Under the pieces are notes generated by a model, which searched no databases, was not told where the DNA came from, and saw nothing but the letters and a program-made list of their open reading frames with translations. 31,831 bases of DNA, taken from assembly GCA_910577825.1 (NCBI GenBank), contig CAJTOK010000042.1:1-31831 (forward strand). The letters are read 5' to 3'. This stretch comes from an uncultured Lachnospiraceae bacterium. Its GTDB lineage: Bacteria > Bacillota > Clostridia > Lachnospirales > Lachnospiraceae. Made by a program: the position numbers and the translations under genes. Positions 23,735 to 31,725 of this stretch are shown here, piece after piece; within the stretch, counting starts at the first letter, position 1; each line of letters starts with the position of its first letter.

Positions 23735-23763
23735 TTGACAAAATGGTCTAATAGTGTTAGACT
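23735..23763 (+). promoter_or_regulatory. Promoter of the blaI-like operon
   Basis: TTGACA (23735-23740) and TAGACT (23758-23763) are separated by 17 bp. The first operator (23746-23762) fills the spacer and most of the -10 box. Confidence 0.7.
23746..23762. promoter_or_regulatory. BlaI-type operator 1
   Basis: GTCTAATAGTGTTAGAC has perfect 6-bp outer arms (GTCTAA/TTAGAC) and overlaps the promoter spacer, where bound repressor would block polymerase. Confidence 0.75.
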
Positions 23764-23770
23764 AAAATCA

Positions 23771-23787
23771 GTCTAATAATATTAGAC
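23771..23787. promoter_or_regulatory. BlaI-type operator 2
   Basis: GTCTAATAATATTAGAC is a perfect 17-bp palindrome, centred 25 bp after operator 1 and just downstream of the -10 box. Confidence 0.78.
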
Positions 23788-23811
23788 CAAACAGAGAAAA
23801 GGGGGATAATT

Positions 23812-24174
23812 ATGGAACAATTTAAATTAGGGGATATGGAACAGAAATTTGCCAGTCTTATATGGGAGCATGAACCAGTGCGTTCAAGGGAATTACAGCA
23901 GCTGTGCGGAAAAGAATTTGGCTGGAAGAAGTCAACTATGTATACTATGCTAAAAAGGCTTTGTGACAGGGGGATTTTTATAAACCAGGACGGAATGGTT
24001 ACTTCACTTATGGGCAGGGAAGAATTTCTGGCAGCACAGGGGGAGCAGTTTATACAGGAAAACTTTGGCGGGATGCTGCCAAAATTCTTAACTGCATTTA
24101 CAAAAAGGAAAAAATTAAGTAAAAAAGAGATTGATGAAATCAGGAAAATAATTGATGAATATGAGGAGGGATAG
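23812..24174 (+). CDS. BlaI/MecI-family repressor
   Basis: This 120-residue protein has the BlaI/MecI/CopY layout. A winged helix (about 5-75) includes FASLIWEHEPVRSRELQQL and GWKKSTMYTMLKRLCDRG, the latter being the recognition helix region. A C-terminal dimer helix segment (about 90-118) is where such repressors are cut by their sensor protease. Two palindromes matching BlaI-type operators lie in its promoter, so it represses its own operon. The sensor gene follows after 3 nt. GGGGGA precedes the ATG. No beta-lactamase or PBP2a gene is nearby, so the controlled function is unclear. Confidence 0.9.
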   Translation: MEQFKLGDMEQKFASLIWEHEPVRSRELQQLCGKEFGWKKSTMYTMLKRLCDRGIFINQDGMVTSLMGREEFLAAQGEQFIQENFGGMLPKFLTAFTKRKKLSKKEIDEIRKIIDEYEEG

Positions 24175-24177
24175 AAT

Positions 24178-26127
24178 ATGTTAGAAAATATTTTCTTAAA
24201 CGTTTTACATATGGGTTTTACGGCATCCATTGTAATTTTAGCAGTATTTGCAGCACGTTTTTTATTAAGGAAACAGCCCAGGATATTTTCTTATGTATTA
24301 TGGATTGCCGTATTATTCAGGCTGTTATGCCCGGTTTCTTTTTCAAGCATATATTCTGTTTTTTCAGTTTTACAGGAAAAAAATTTTAATGGCCCTGTTA
24401 TAGAATATATAAATCCAGATATATTTAATATGCCAGAAAATAACCACACAGACATATCTGCAGATACTGTGCCAATAAAAGATAAAAGCCCGTCAGAACA
24501 GGATTTATCTGTGGGCCAAATTATATTAAATATTGCAAAATGGATATGGCTTGCAGGAACAGCCATAATGTCTGCTGGCGGTATAATTAAAATGATAAGG
24601 TTATATATAAAATTAAAAGGGGCTGTAAGAAAAGAGAAAAATATTTATATTGCAAAGCAGGCAGATGTTCCGTTTGTAGCAGGAATTATTAAGCCGGTAA
24701 TATATCTTCCTGCTTTCCTTGAAGAAAAAGAAACAGAATATATTATTCTGCATGAACAGGCACATATAAAAAGAAAAGATTATTTATTCAGGTTTCTGGG
24801 ATTTATTGCATTAAGTATACACTGGTTTAACCCGCTTGTATGGCTGGCTTTTTTCTATAGCGGGGAAGATATGGAAATGTCATGTGATGAATCTGTTATA
24901 AGGAAAATGGGGGAAAATATAAAGAAGGAATATTCTGTTTCACTTCTCAGGCTGGCAGCAGGAGAAAGGATACCTGGCAGCTTTTTTGTACAATTTGGCG
25001 GCAGGGGCACTAAAAAAAGAGTGGAAAATATATTAAAATATAAAAGAAAAACAATAAGTGCTATAATAATAATTTTACTTCTGGTATCAGGAACAGTATT
25101 TGTTTTAATTTCCAACCCAAAGAAAACTGAGGTAAAAGAAGTACAATCCAGGGAAAATCCAGTACAAAATAACAAAGTAAAGCAGATAAAGCCAGACAGG
25201 CAAAAAACTTTTAAAGAAGAAATGCAGGGTGGGACTATATATGTTAATATAAGGAGCATTGCAAGAAGTGCAAAAAGCATTGATTTATTTGTGCTGCTTG
25301 AAGATAATTCCAGATGGGAAAAGGAATTAGAGGAAACAGATGATATATCTCTTGCTTTTGCAGATAACTGTATTTATAAGGTTAATTATGAAATGGATAA
25401 AATAAAATATACAGAAACAGATTTTGATACTTTTGCAGATTTAATTAATAAAGATTTATATGGAAATAAATTCTGCAGGCTGTATTTTACAGACGGGCTG
25501 GTTGTGGAAGCAGATTTAATAAACGGGAATTATTATAATGGCATTTCATATAGTGGAAAATCCTATAACCAGACATGGCATGAAGAAGTGGTAGAAAAGG
25601 AATTATATAAATCTTATATAAAAACAGAACAGGTACAGGCGGATGTGTCAGAAGCAGAGGGCATGGAAACAATAGAAATATATACAGATAAAAAAGGCAG
25701 GGATGCCAGTATAGGAATGATACTGGTAAAAAACAGCCAGGGCAAAATACTTTATTCAGAGAATATATATACAGGAGTGGCAGGGCTTGCAAAAGAAAGC
25801 ATAAATACAGGGACAACAGGCGGGAAAGATTTTCTTATGGATGTATGTATGGAAGACAAGGATACGTATGGAAGTTATATATACCATGTATTCCGCCTTG
25901 ATGAAAATGGGGGCATATTACAGATTGCAGGTTCGGAGTTTGAATTTAACACAGAGCACAAAGCCTTTCCTGAAAAAACTTTTAGAAAGTGGACTAAAAA
26001 AATTGATTATTATTTTAAAAGCACAAGATTTTTAATTGGCAGGCAGGGAGAAAAAATTCTTACAGGTTTAAGCGGGACAGAAAGAAACCAGTACCATTAT
26101 GGAACTTTGGAAGACAGATTAAAATAA
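24178..26127 (+). CDS. BlaR1-like M56 sensor metalloprotease with unrecognised outer domain
   Basis: This 649-residue membrane protein has BlaR1-type N-terminal segments (about 10-30, 37-57, 115-140) and a cytoplasmic zinc protease loop. The zinc site is HEQAH at 192-196, with the third-ligand region GEDMEMSCDE at 229-238. A last membrane segment (about 287-308) leads to an outer domain of about 340 residues. In BlaR1 that domain is a penicillin-binding domain, but here no SxxK/SxN/KTG set is visible. The sequence contains two lysine-rich beta-like parts and no family I recognise. It would cut the BlaI-like repressor when its outer domain meets a signal. It starts 3 nt after the repressor gene, with GGAGGGA upstream. 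Confidence 0.85.
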   Translation: MLENIFLNVLHMGFTASIVILAVFAARFLLRKQPRIFSYVLWIAVLFRLLCPVSFSSIYSVFSVLQEKNFNGPVIEYINPDIFNMPENNHTDISADTVPIKDKSPSEQDLSVGQIILNIAKWIWLAGTAIMSAGGIIKMIRLYIKLKGAVRKEKNIYIAKQADVPFVAGIIKPVIYLPAFLEEKETEYIILHEQAHIKRKDYLFRFLGFIALSIHWFNPLVWLAFFYSGEDMEMSCDESVIRKMGENIKKEYSVSLLRLAAGERIPGSFFVQFGGRGTKKRVENILKYKRKTISAIIIILLLVSGTVFVLISNPKKTEVKEVQSRENPVQNNKVKQIKPDRQKTFKEEMQGGTIYVNIRSIARSAKSIDLFVLLEDNSRWEKELEETDDISLAFADNCIYKVNYEMDKIKYTETDFDTFADLINKDLYGNKFCRLYFTDGLVVEADLINGNYYNGISYSGKSYNQTWHEEVVEKELYKSYIKTEQVQADVSEAEGMETIEIYTDKKGRDASIGMILVKNSQGKILYSENIYTGVAGLAKESINTGTTGGKDFLMDVCMEDKDTYGSYIYHVFRLDENGGILQIAGSEFEFNTEHKAFPEKTFRKWTKKIDYYFKSTRFLIGRQGEKILTGLSGTERNQYHYGTLEDRLK

Positions 26128-26162
26128 AATTGCAAAATTGCAAAGTTGTAATAATAATTTAA

Positions 26163-26191
26163 TTGAATTTATAAAGACAGGCGGCTATAAT
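26163..26191 (+). promoter_or_regulatory. Promoter of the small secreted protein and second two-component system
   Basis: TTGAAT (26163-26168) and TATAAT (26186-26191) are separated by 17 bp. Just upstream (26128-26146) is a short repeat of TTGCAAA-type units that could bind a regulator. Confidence 0.7.
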
Positions 26192-26249
26192 ATTATATGG
26201 ATTACATAACTGCATGACAGGCTTATATAAATTCATAGAGGTAAATTAT

Positions 26250-26672
26250 ATGAAAACTTTAAAAAAGAACTTTATTATTATGGCAGTTATTTTAAGCATG
26301 GTTACTGGTGCTGCTGCCATGCCGGCAAAGACATATGCAAAGGAAAGTTATTATTTCTATGGCGTATCTGAAGCAGGGGACGGCAGTATGGAAATGTATT
26401 TTAATGAGAATAAAATTACATTAGACGGAAGTTTTAGAAAGTCACCTTCTAAGAAAAAGGTATATGATGCAGATGAAAAGAAAAGAACAGTTAATCTAAA
26501 GATTGCAAAAAACTGCAAGATTATTAATGATGAAGCTGGCAATTTACAGACCATTCAATTTAAGAAATGGGTAAAAGATAACGGATATAAATCTGGTGAT
26601 GAAATAACATTTATATCAGCATTTATAAAAGTTGTTAATAAAAAGATTGCAAGCATTACTTTTTCAGCATAA
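26250..26672 (+). CDS. Small secreted protein of unknown function
   Basis: This 140-residue protein has a signal peptide (about 1-30: basic MKTLKKN, hydrophobic core, cleavage near KTYA). The mature part of about 110 residues is basic and rich in lysine and beta-forming residues (ITLDGSFRKSPSKKKVYDADEKKRTVNLKIAKNC type pattern at 49-82). I recognise no family. The ATG at 26250 has AGAGG upstream; an earlier in-frame ATG at 26214 lacks one. It shares a promoter and likely a transcript with the regulator gene 16 bp downstream, so it may be a signal or accessory factor for that two-component system, or simply be regulated with it. Confidence 0.75.
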   Translation: MKTLKKNFIIMAVILSMVTGAAAMPAKTYAKESYYFYGVSEAGDGSMEMYFNENKITLDGSFRKSPSKKKVYDADEKKRTVNLKIAKNCKIINDEAGNLQTIQFKKWVKDNGYKSGDEITFISAFIKVVNKKIASITFSA

Positions 26673-26688
26673 ATAGCAGGGACAGATA

Positions 26689-27378
26689 ATGAAACGTATA
26701 TTTTTAGTTGAAGATGATAAGGAAATTGCCAGGCATCTTTCACTTTTACTGGATGCAGAGGGTTTTACTGTTATACATGCGGCTTCACAGAAGGAAGCCC
26801 TGGAAATGCAAATGCCTGTTAATAGCAAGCCAGACCTTGCACTGGTCGATATTTCACTTCCTGATGGCAATGGCTTTACAGTATGTACAGAGATTAAACA
26901 ATTATATGGCATTCCTGTTATATTCCTTACAGCTTCAGGTGATGAAGCAAGTGTTGTTACAGGGTTAAATATTGGTGCAGATGACTATATTACAAAGCCT
27001 TTCCGCCCACGTGAACTTGTTGCAAGGATTAATACAGCTTTGCGTAAATCAGGTAATGTGCCGTCAGAATTTGAAATATGCGGTCTTTATGTTGATACAG
27101 CAAGCGGCATTGTAAAAAAAGATAACAAAGAAATATTTCTCTCTGCACTTGAATACCGGTTATTGCTTGTATTTATAAATAATCCCAGAAATATTATTAC
27201 AAGGGACCAGTTACTAGATGAATTGTGGGATGCAGCAGGGGAATTTGTCAATAACAATACCCTGACAGTATATATTAAAAGGCTGCGTGAAAAAATCGGT
27301 GACAATCCTGCATCACCACAGATTATACTAACTGTACGTGGGACAGGATACAGGCTTGGAGGTAATTATGTTCCGTAA
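26689..27378 (+). CDS. OmpR-family response regulator of the second ABC module
   Basis: This 229-residue regulator has a receiver domain (about 2-115) with the E8-D9-D10 pocket, phospho-acceptor D54 in ALVDISLP and the lysine in YITKPF. Its winged helix ends in ILTVRGTGYRLGG. It resembles the BceR/VanR group that controls peptide-resistance transporters. The kinase gene overlaps its end by 11 nt and uses GGAGG within its last codons. Repeated AGTnACC motifs upstream of the ABC genes (28383-28405) are the likely target. Confidence 0.92.
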   Translation: MKRIFLVEDDKEIARHLSLLLDAEGFTVIHAASQKEALEMQMPVNSKPDLALVDISLPDGNGFTVCTEIKQLYGIPVIFLTASGDEASVVTGLNIGADDYITKPFRPRELVARINTALRKSGNVPSEFEICGLYVDTASGIVKKDNKEIFLSALEYRLLLVFINNPRNIITRDQLLDELWDAAGEFVNNNTLTVYIKRLREKIGDNPASPQIILTVRGTGYRLGGNYVP

Positions 27379-28357
27379 CAGGGAAATAAAAAAATTTGCG
27401 GTTATATTTATTATAACAACTATTATTTCTGCAATAGCAGCGGTTGTAATCCATCCAGCAGTTTTACTGCTGGTCTTTTTTTCTGCTTCTGCATATGGCG
27501 TGGAATTTTTTATATTTACAAGGGAAAGGTATAAAAGAATTGCGCATATTTCAGAACAAATAGTACATGTACTGAATAATGAAGACTATCTTTATATAAA
27601 TGATTTAGAAGAGGGTGAGCTGTCAATATTACAGACTGAAATAACTAAGATGGTTTTGTGTATCAGGGAACAGAACGAAGCACTTAAAAAAGAGAAAAAA
27701 CATCTTGCAAATTCCCTGGCGGATATTGCGCACCAGCTGCGTACACCGCTTACATCTGCAAATCTTGTTCTGTCACTCCTTAAAAATAACCCTGATAAAA
27801 ATACAAGAAAAAAATTACTGCGTGAAACTGAAGAATTATATATCCATATGGACTGGCTGTTAGCTTCACTTCTTAAATTATCACGTCTTGATGCAGGAAT
27901 TGTAACTTTACAGAAAGAACAAATAAATCTTAACTATCTGTTAAATGCCACATTACGTCCCTTTTTAATACAAATGGAATTACACAATATTATGGTTAAA
28001 ACAGATATACCAGAAGATATTTTTATACAGGCAGACCAGAGCTGGATTAAAGAATCATTCCAGAATATTATTAAAAACTGTATAGAAAATACGGCAGATA
28101 ATGGTGAAATAGAAATTACGGCAGCTGATAATGTGCTTTTTACAGAAATATGCTTCCATGACAGTGGCAGCGGATTTAAAAAAGAAGACCTGCCACATCT
28201 TTTTGACAGGTTCTACCGTGGACAGAATACAAGTGTGGCAGGGTATGGGATAGGGCTTGCACTCTGCAAAACAATTATAGTAAGGCAGGGTGGTGTAATC
28301 ACTGCTAAAAACCATCCACAGGGCGGCGCGGTATTTAATGTACGCTTTAATAAATAA
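27368..28357 (+). CDS. Sensor histidine kinase of the second ABC module
   Basis: This 329-residue kinase has two closely spaced membrane segments (about 9-28 and 31-50) joined by only a few residues. This is the mark of intramembrane-sensing kinases such as BceS. A dimerisation helix carries H122 in ADIAHQLRTPLTSA. The ATP-binding part is complete: IIKNCIEN (N box), HDSGSGF (G1), FDRFYRG (F box) and GYGIGLALCK (G2). GGAGG lies before the ATG at 27368, and an earlier in-frame start at 27338 lacks this. It should phosphorylate the preceding regulator. With no outer domain, the signal probably comes through the ABC transporter encoded downstream. Confidence 0.9.
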   Translation: MFRNREIKKFAVIFIITTIISAIAAVVIHPAVLLLVFFSASAYGVEFFIFTRERYKRIAHISEQIVHVLNNEDYLYINDLEEGELSILQTEITKMVLCIREQNEALKKEKKHLANSLADIAHQLRTPLTSANLVLSLLKNNPDKNTRKKLLRETEELYIHMDWLLASLLKLSRLDAGIVTLQKEQINLNYLLNATLRPFLIQMELHNIMVKTDIPEDIFIQADQSWIKESFQNIIKNCIENTADNGEIEITAADNVLFTEICFHDSGSGFKKEDLPHLFDRFYRGQNTSVAGYGIGLALCKTIIVRQGGVITAKNHPQGGAVFNVRFNK

Positions 28358-28405
28358 TTAAAGTGACAAATCTCTCACTTTAAAGTCACCAGAATGTAAC
28401 CTGGA
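28358..28405 (+). promoter_or_regulatory. Control region of the second ABC operon
   Basis: TTAAAGTGA (28358-28366) and TCACTTTAA (28375-28383) form a perfect 9-bp inverted repeat starting at the kinase stop codon. Next come AAGTCACC and ATGTAACC, two direct half-sites 11 bp apart (GTCAC at 28385, GTAAC at 28396), as for OmpR-family binding. A TATATAAAT stretch follows at about 28414-28422 as a possible -10. Confidence 0.5.
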
Positions 28406-28450
28406 AATTTTATTATATAAATATACCATAATAAAAGGAGGTTTCATATA

Positions 28451-29140
28451 ATGGAATTTTTAAAAGTTGATAATTTATGCAAGGTCTATGGAAGCGGTGA
28501 GAATAAAGTTGTTGCGCTTGACCATGTTTCAGTGGATATTGGGAAAGGGGAATTTACTGCAATTATTGGTTCTTCCGGCTCTGGAAAGTCAACGCTCCTG
28601 CACAGTATTGCAGGGGTGGATGTGCCGACAAGCGGAAGGATATTACTAAACGGGCAGGATGTGTATGGGCAGAGCAAAGAGAAACTTGCTATTTTCCGCA
28701 GGAGGCAGGTGGGGCTTATATACCAGTTCCATAACCTTATCCCTACATTAAATGTTGTAGAAAATATAACATTGCAGGTTTTAATGGACAAACGCAAGCC
28801 TGACCAGGGACGCCTGAATGATTTGCTTGAACTGCTTGGTCTTAGCAAAAGACAGGCACACCTTCCAAACCAGCTTTCAGGAGGGCAGCAGCAGCGTGTT
28901 GCCATAGGGCGTGCCTTAATGAATGCACCTGCAGTTATGCTTGCAGATGAACCAACAGGCAGCCTTGACAGCAGAAACGGGCAGGAAATTATACGCCTTT
29001 TGAAAGAAAGCCATAAAAAATACCAGCAGACACTTATTATTGTTACACATGATGAAAATATTGCACTGCAGGCAGACCGCATTATTACTATTACAGACGG
29101 AAGGATAGTAAAAGATGAAAGGCAGGTGGCAGGGATATGA
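28451..29140 (+). CDS. ABC transporter ATPase (MacB/BceA/LolD type)
   Basis: This 229-residue ATPase has Walker A GSSGSGKST at 40-48, QLSGGQQQRVAIGRAL as signature, Walker B VMLADEPTGSLDS and switch VTHDEN. ADEPTGxLDS and the short length are typical of the MacB/LolD/BceA group that works with FtsX-type permeases rather than classical transporters. AAAAGGAGG precedes the ATG. It overlaps the permease start by 4 nt (ATGA). With the two-component system just upstream, the module most likely detects and relieves antimicrobial peptide attack on the envelope. Confidence 0.93.
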   Translation: MEFLKVDNLCKVYGSGENKVVALDHVSVDIGKGEFTAIIGSSGSGKSTLLHSIAGVDVPTSGRILLNGQDVYGQSKEKLAIFRRRQVGLIYQFHNLIPTLNVVENITLQVLMDKRKPDQGRLNDLLELLGLSKRQAHLPNQLSGGQQQRVAIGRALMNAPAVMLADEPTGSLDSRNGQEIIRLLKESHKKYQQTLIIVTHDENIALQADRIITITDGRIVKDERQVAGI

Positions 29141-31725
29141 ATATTTTCAATAAAATTGCCCTGCAGGGTCTTAGAAAAAGCCGTACAAGGACTATTGTAA
29201 CAATTACCGGGGTGGCATTATCATCTGCAATGATTATGGCAGTTGCAACATTCGGGGTTTCACTTTTAAGTTACCTGGCAGATGGCGCAGCACAAAAATA
29301 TGGCGGCTGGCATACAGGATTTATAAATGTGCCATATTCTTTTACAGAGGAGCGTATAAAGGACAAGGAAATTACTAATTCTGCAACACTGGAAAACATA
29401 GGTTATGCCGTCCTTAATGGAAGCAAAACACCAGAAAAACCATATCTTTTTGTAGCGGGATATAGTGAAGAAACTTTCAAGATGCTTCCCGTTACACTTG
29501 TAGCTGGCAGATTGCCCGAAAACAGCAGTGAAATTATTATTTCAGGGGGAATCTCATCAAAAGGCGGTGTCAGGATACCAGTTGGAAGCAGGATTACACT
29601 TGATATAGGAAACCGGATGGCTGGAAATAACAAACTTGGGCAGGGTGATATTTATAAAGCAGGAAATGAAGTATTCAGGGCACAGGAAAAAAGGACTTAT
29701 ACGGTTACTGGAATCTGCCAGAAACCAAACTATGAAGAAAATACCTCGCCTGGATATACTATTATAACAAAATCAGATGGAACAGACAGGGAGGGCAGTT
29801 TTAACTTTTTTGCAAAACTTAAAAACCCATATTCAGTGCGCAATTATGCAAAAAACAAATCTGACGGCTATTCATATGTATTTAATGATAATGTGCTCCG
29901 TTTTATGGGCATTTCTGATAATAATATATTTAATATGCTTTTGTATTCGGTTGCTGCTATTGTAATACTTATTGTTATGACAGGTTCAGTATTTTTAATT
30001 TATAATGCGTTTAACATATCATTAAATGAACGCACACACCAGATTGGAATTTTAATGTCAGTGGGGGCAACACAGAAACAAATAAAAAATTCTGTGCTTT
30101 TTGAAGGCCTGTGCATTGGCATAATGGGAATACCTGTAGGAATACTTGCAGGCATTGGAGGGATAAATACTGTAATTTCTGTAGTTGCAGATAATTTTGA
30201 AGATATTATGTATGATACACCTTTAAAAATGGTAATATCATTACCAGCAATTATTATATCAATAATAACAAGCTTTATAACCATTATGGTTTCAGCATAT
30301 ATACCAGCCCGCAAGGCAGCGAAAATACCTGTAATGGAATGTATACGCCAGACAAACGAAATTAAAATCAGTGCAAAAAGTATTAAAACATCCAAATTTG
30401 CAGAGAAAATCTATGGTTTAGAGGGTATGCTTGCATTAAAGAACTTCAAAAGAAATAAAAAACGTTACAGAAGCATTATATTTTCACTTGTACTTAGCGT
30501 AGTGTTATTTATTTCTGCCAATTCATTTGTAATAGAATTAAAACAGTCATCAGAAATGGCAGTAGTGTATACTACTTATGATATAGGGCTTATCACAAAT
30601 GAAATGGAAGACGGCAAGCTTTTAGCACTTTATGACAAACTAAAAACAGCAGATGGCGTCTATGAAAGCATATACCAGGCACTTGCAAGATATACATGTG
30701 AAATAAACACAGACAGCATAGCAGATAATCCCAAAAAAGCACTTGGCATAAAACCAGCAGATAAAACAGTTAATCTTTCATTAGAAGTACAGTTCCTTGG
30801 GGATAACACATATCTGGACATAATAAAAAAACTTGGACTTAAAGAAAATGAATATACAGGCCAGGATGCAAAATTTATTTCTATGGCAAAAATAGATAAC
30901 GGTACACAACGGGTAAAAATGCCAGAAGATTTCCAGAACATCTTTAAAGAAAAAACCGCCAGTTTAACAATTTTCCCAAAAACAGGCAGCCAGGATACAG
31001 CACAAGGGGCAGGAAGAGAGGTAAATATAACATTTGCAGATTATGAATCAAATGATATACTTCCTGATTTAGAAGATACAGGTGAAAACCTGCAGAAAGG
31101 ATATATATTCCAGATATATGCGCCATATTCACTTAAAGATACATTTGAAATCACAGACGCTAACAGAGGGACAAAGGGAATAACATTCTGTTCCAGGACT
31201 TCTAAAAAATCCACAGAAGATATAGAAATGAAAATTCTGGCTGAAGGGGTAACAGACGGTTATACTCTGCTTAACCTGAATAATGTAACAGAAGATAACA
31301 CAAATATTATATTGATAGTTAATATATTTGCATATACCTTTATTATTATGATTTCATTAATTGCAGCAGCCAATGTATTTAATACAATTTCAACAAATAT
31401 AAAACTACGCAAAAGGGAACTTGCAATGTTACGTTCTGTAGGAATATCTGAACGTGGTTTCCAGAAAATGATGAACTTTGAATGTACATTTTATGGAATA
31501 AGGGCACTAATATCAGGGCTGCCGCTTGCAATGCTTTCTTCATGGCTTATATATTACGGGCTGTCTGCTGGCGGGGCAGATGATATTGACTTTGTAATAC
31601 CGTGGGCAGGAATCGGGATAAGTATATTCAGTGTCTTATTTATTGTATTTATCACAATGCTTTACTCAACCAGCAAAATAAAGAAAGAAAATATAATAGA
31701 TGCACTAAGGGATAATATGGAATAA
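29137..31725 (+). CDS. Large FtsX/MacB-type ABC permease with two outer domains
   Basis: This 862-residue membrane protein consists of two similar halves. Half one has a membrane segment at about 18-40, an outer domain to about 255, then three segments (about 262-290, 322-350, 365-390) ending at IPARKAAKIPVMECIRQ. Half two has a segment at about 448-468, an outer domain to about 720, then three segments to the end, with KLRKRELAMLRSVGIS between two of them. Both RSVG/MSVG-type loops touch the ATPase. It is longer than BceB (about 650 residues, one large outer domain) and resembles fused LolC/E- or MacB-like permeases. Its ATPase partner is the overlapping gene. The substrate is unknown; peptide antibiotics are suggested by context. 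Confidence 0.88.
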   Translation: MNIFNKIALQGLRKSRTRTIVTITGVALSSAMIMAVATFGVSLLSYLADGAAQKYGGWHTGFINVPYSFTEERIKDKEITNSATLENIGYAVLNGSKTPEKPYLFVAGYSEETFKMLPVTLVAGRLPENSSEIIISGGISSKGGVRIPVGSRITLDIGNRMAGNNKLGQGDIYKAGNEVFRAQEKRTYTVTGICQKPNYEENTSPGYTIITKSDGTDREGSFNFFAKLKNPYSVRNYAKNKSDGYSYVFNDNVLRFMGISDNNIFNMLLYSVAAIVILIVMTGSVFLIYNAFNISLNERTHQIGILMSVGATQKQIKNSVLFEGLCIGIMGIPVGILAGIGGINTVISVVADNFEDIMYDTPLKMVISLPAIIISIITSFITIMVSAYIPARKAAKIPVMECIRQTNEIKISAKSIKTSKFAEKIYGLEGMLALKNFKRNKKRYRSIIFSLVLSVVLFISANSFVIELKQSSEMAVVYTTYDIGLITNEMEDGKLLALYDKLKTADGVYESIYQALARYTCEINTDSIADNPKKALGIKPADKTVNLSLEVQFLGDNTYLDIIKKLGLKENEYTGQDAKFISMAKIDNGTQRVKMPEDFQNIFKEKTASLTIFPKTGSQDTAQGAGREVNITFADYESNDILPDLEDTGENLQKGYIFQIYAPYSLKDTFEITDANRGTKGITFCSRTSKKSTEDIEMKILAEGVTDGYTLLNLNNVTEDNTNIILIVNIFAYTFIIMISLIAAANVFNTISTNIKLRKRELAMLRSVGISERGFQKMMNFECTFYGIRALISGLPLAMLSSWLIYYGLSAGGADDIDFVIPWAGIGISIFSVLFIVFITMLYSTSKIKKENIIDALRDNME

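Noticed and set aside
23757..24230. 157-residue open frame on the minus strand
   Set aside because: It is antisense to the BlaI-like repressor and its start lies inside the sensor gene.
23735..26127. Beta-lactam resistance locus
   Set aside because: Only the switch is present. No beta-lactamase or PBP gene is nearby and the sensor lacks a visible penicillin-binding domain.
26128..26146. CRISPR-like or longer tandem repeat
   Set aside because: Only two or three copies of a TTGCAAA-type unit are present, too short and few for an array. No CRISPR array, tRNA or rRNA was seen in the window.
28486..29082. 198-residue open frame on the minus strand
   Set aside because: It lies fully antisense to the ATPase gene, which has clear motifs. 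Its composition is that of a reverse-frame shadow.
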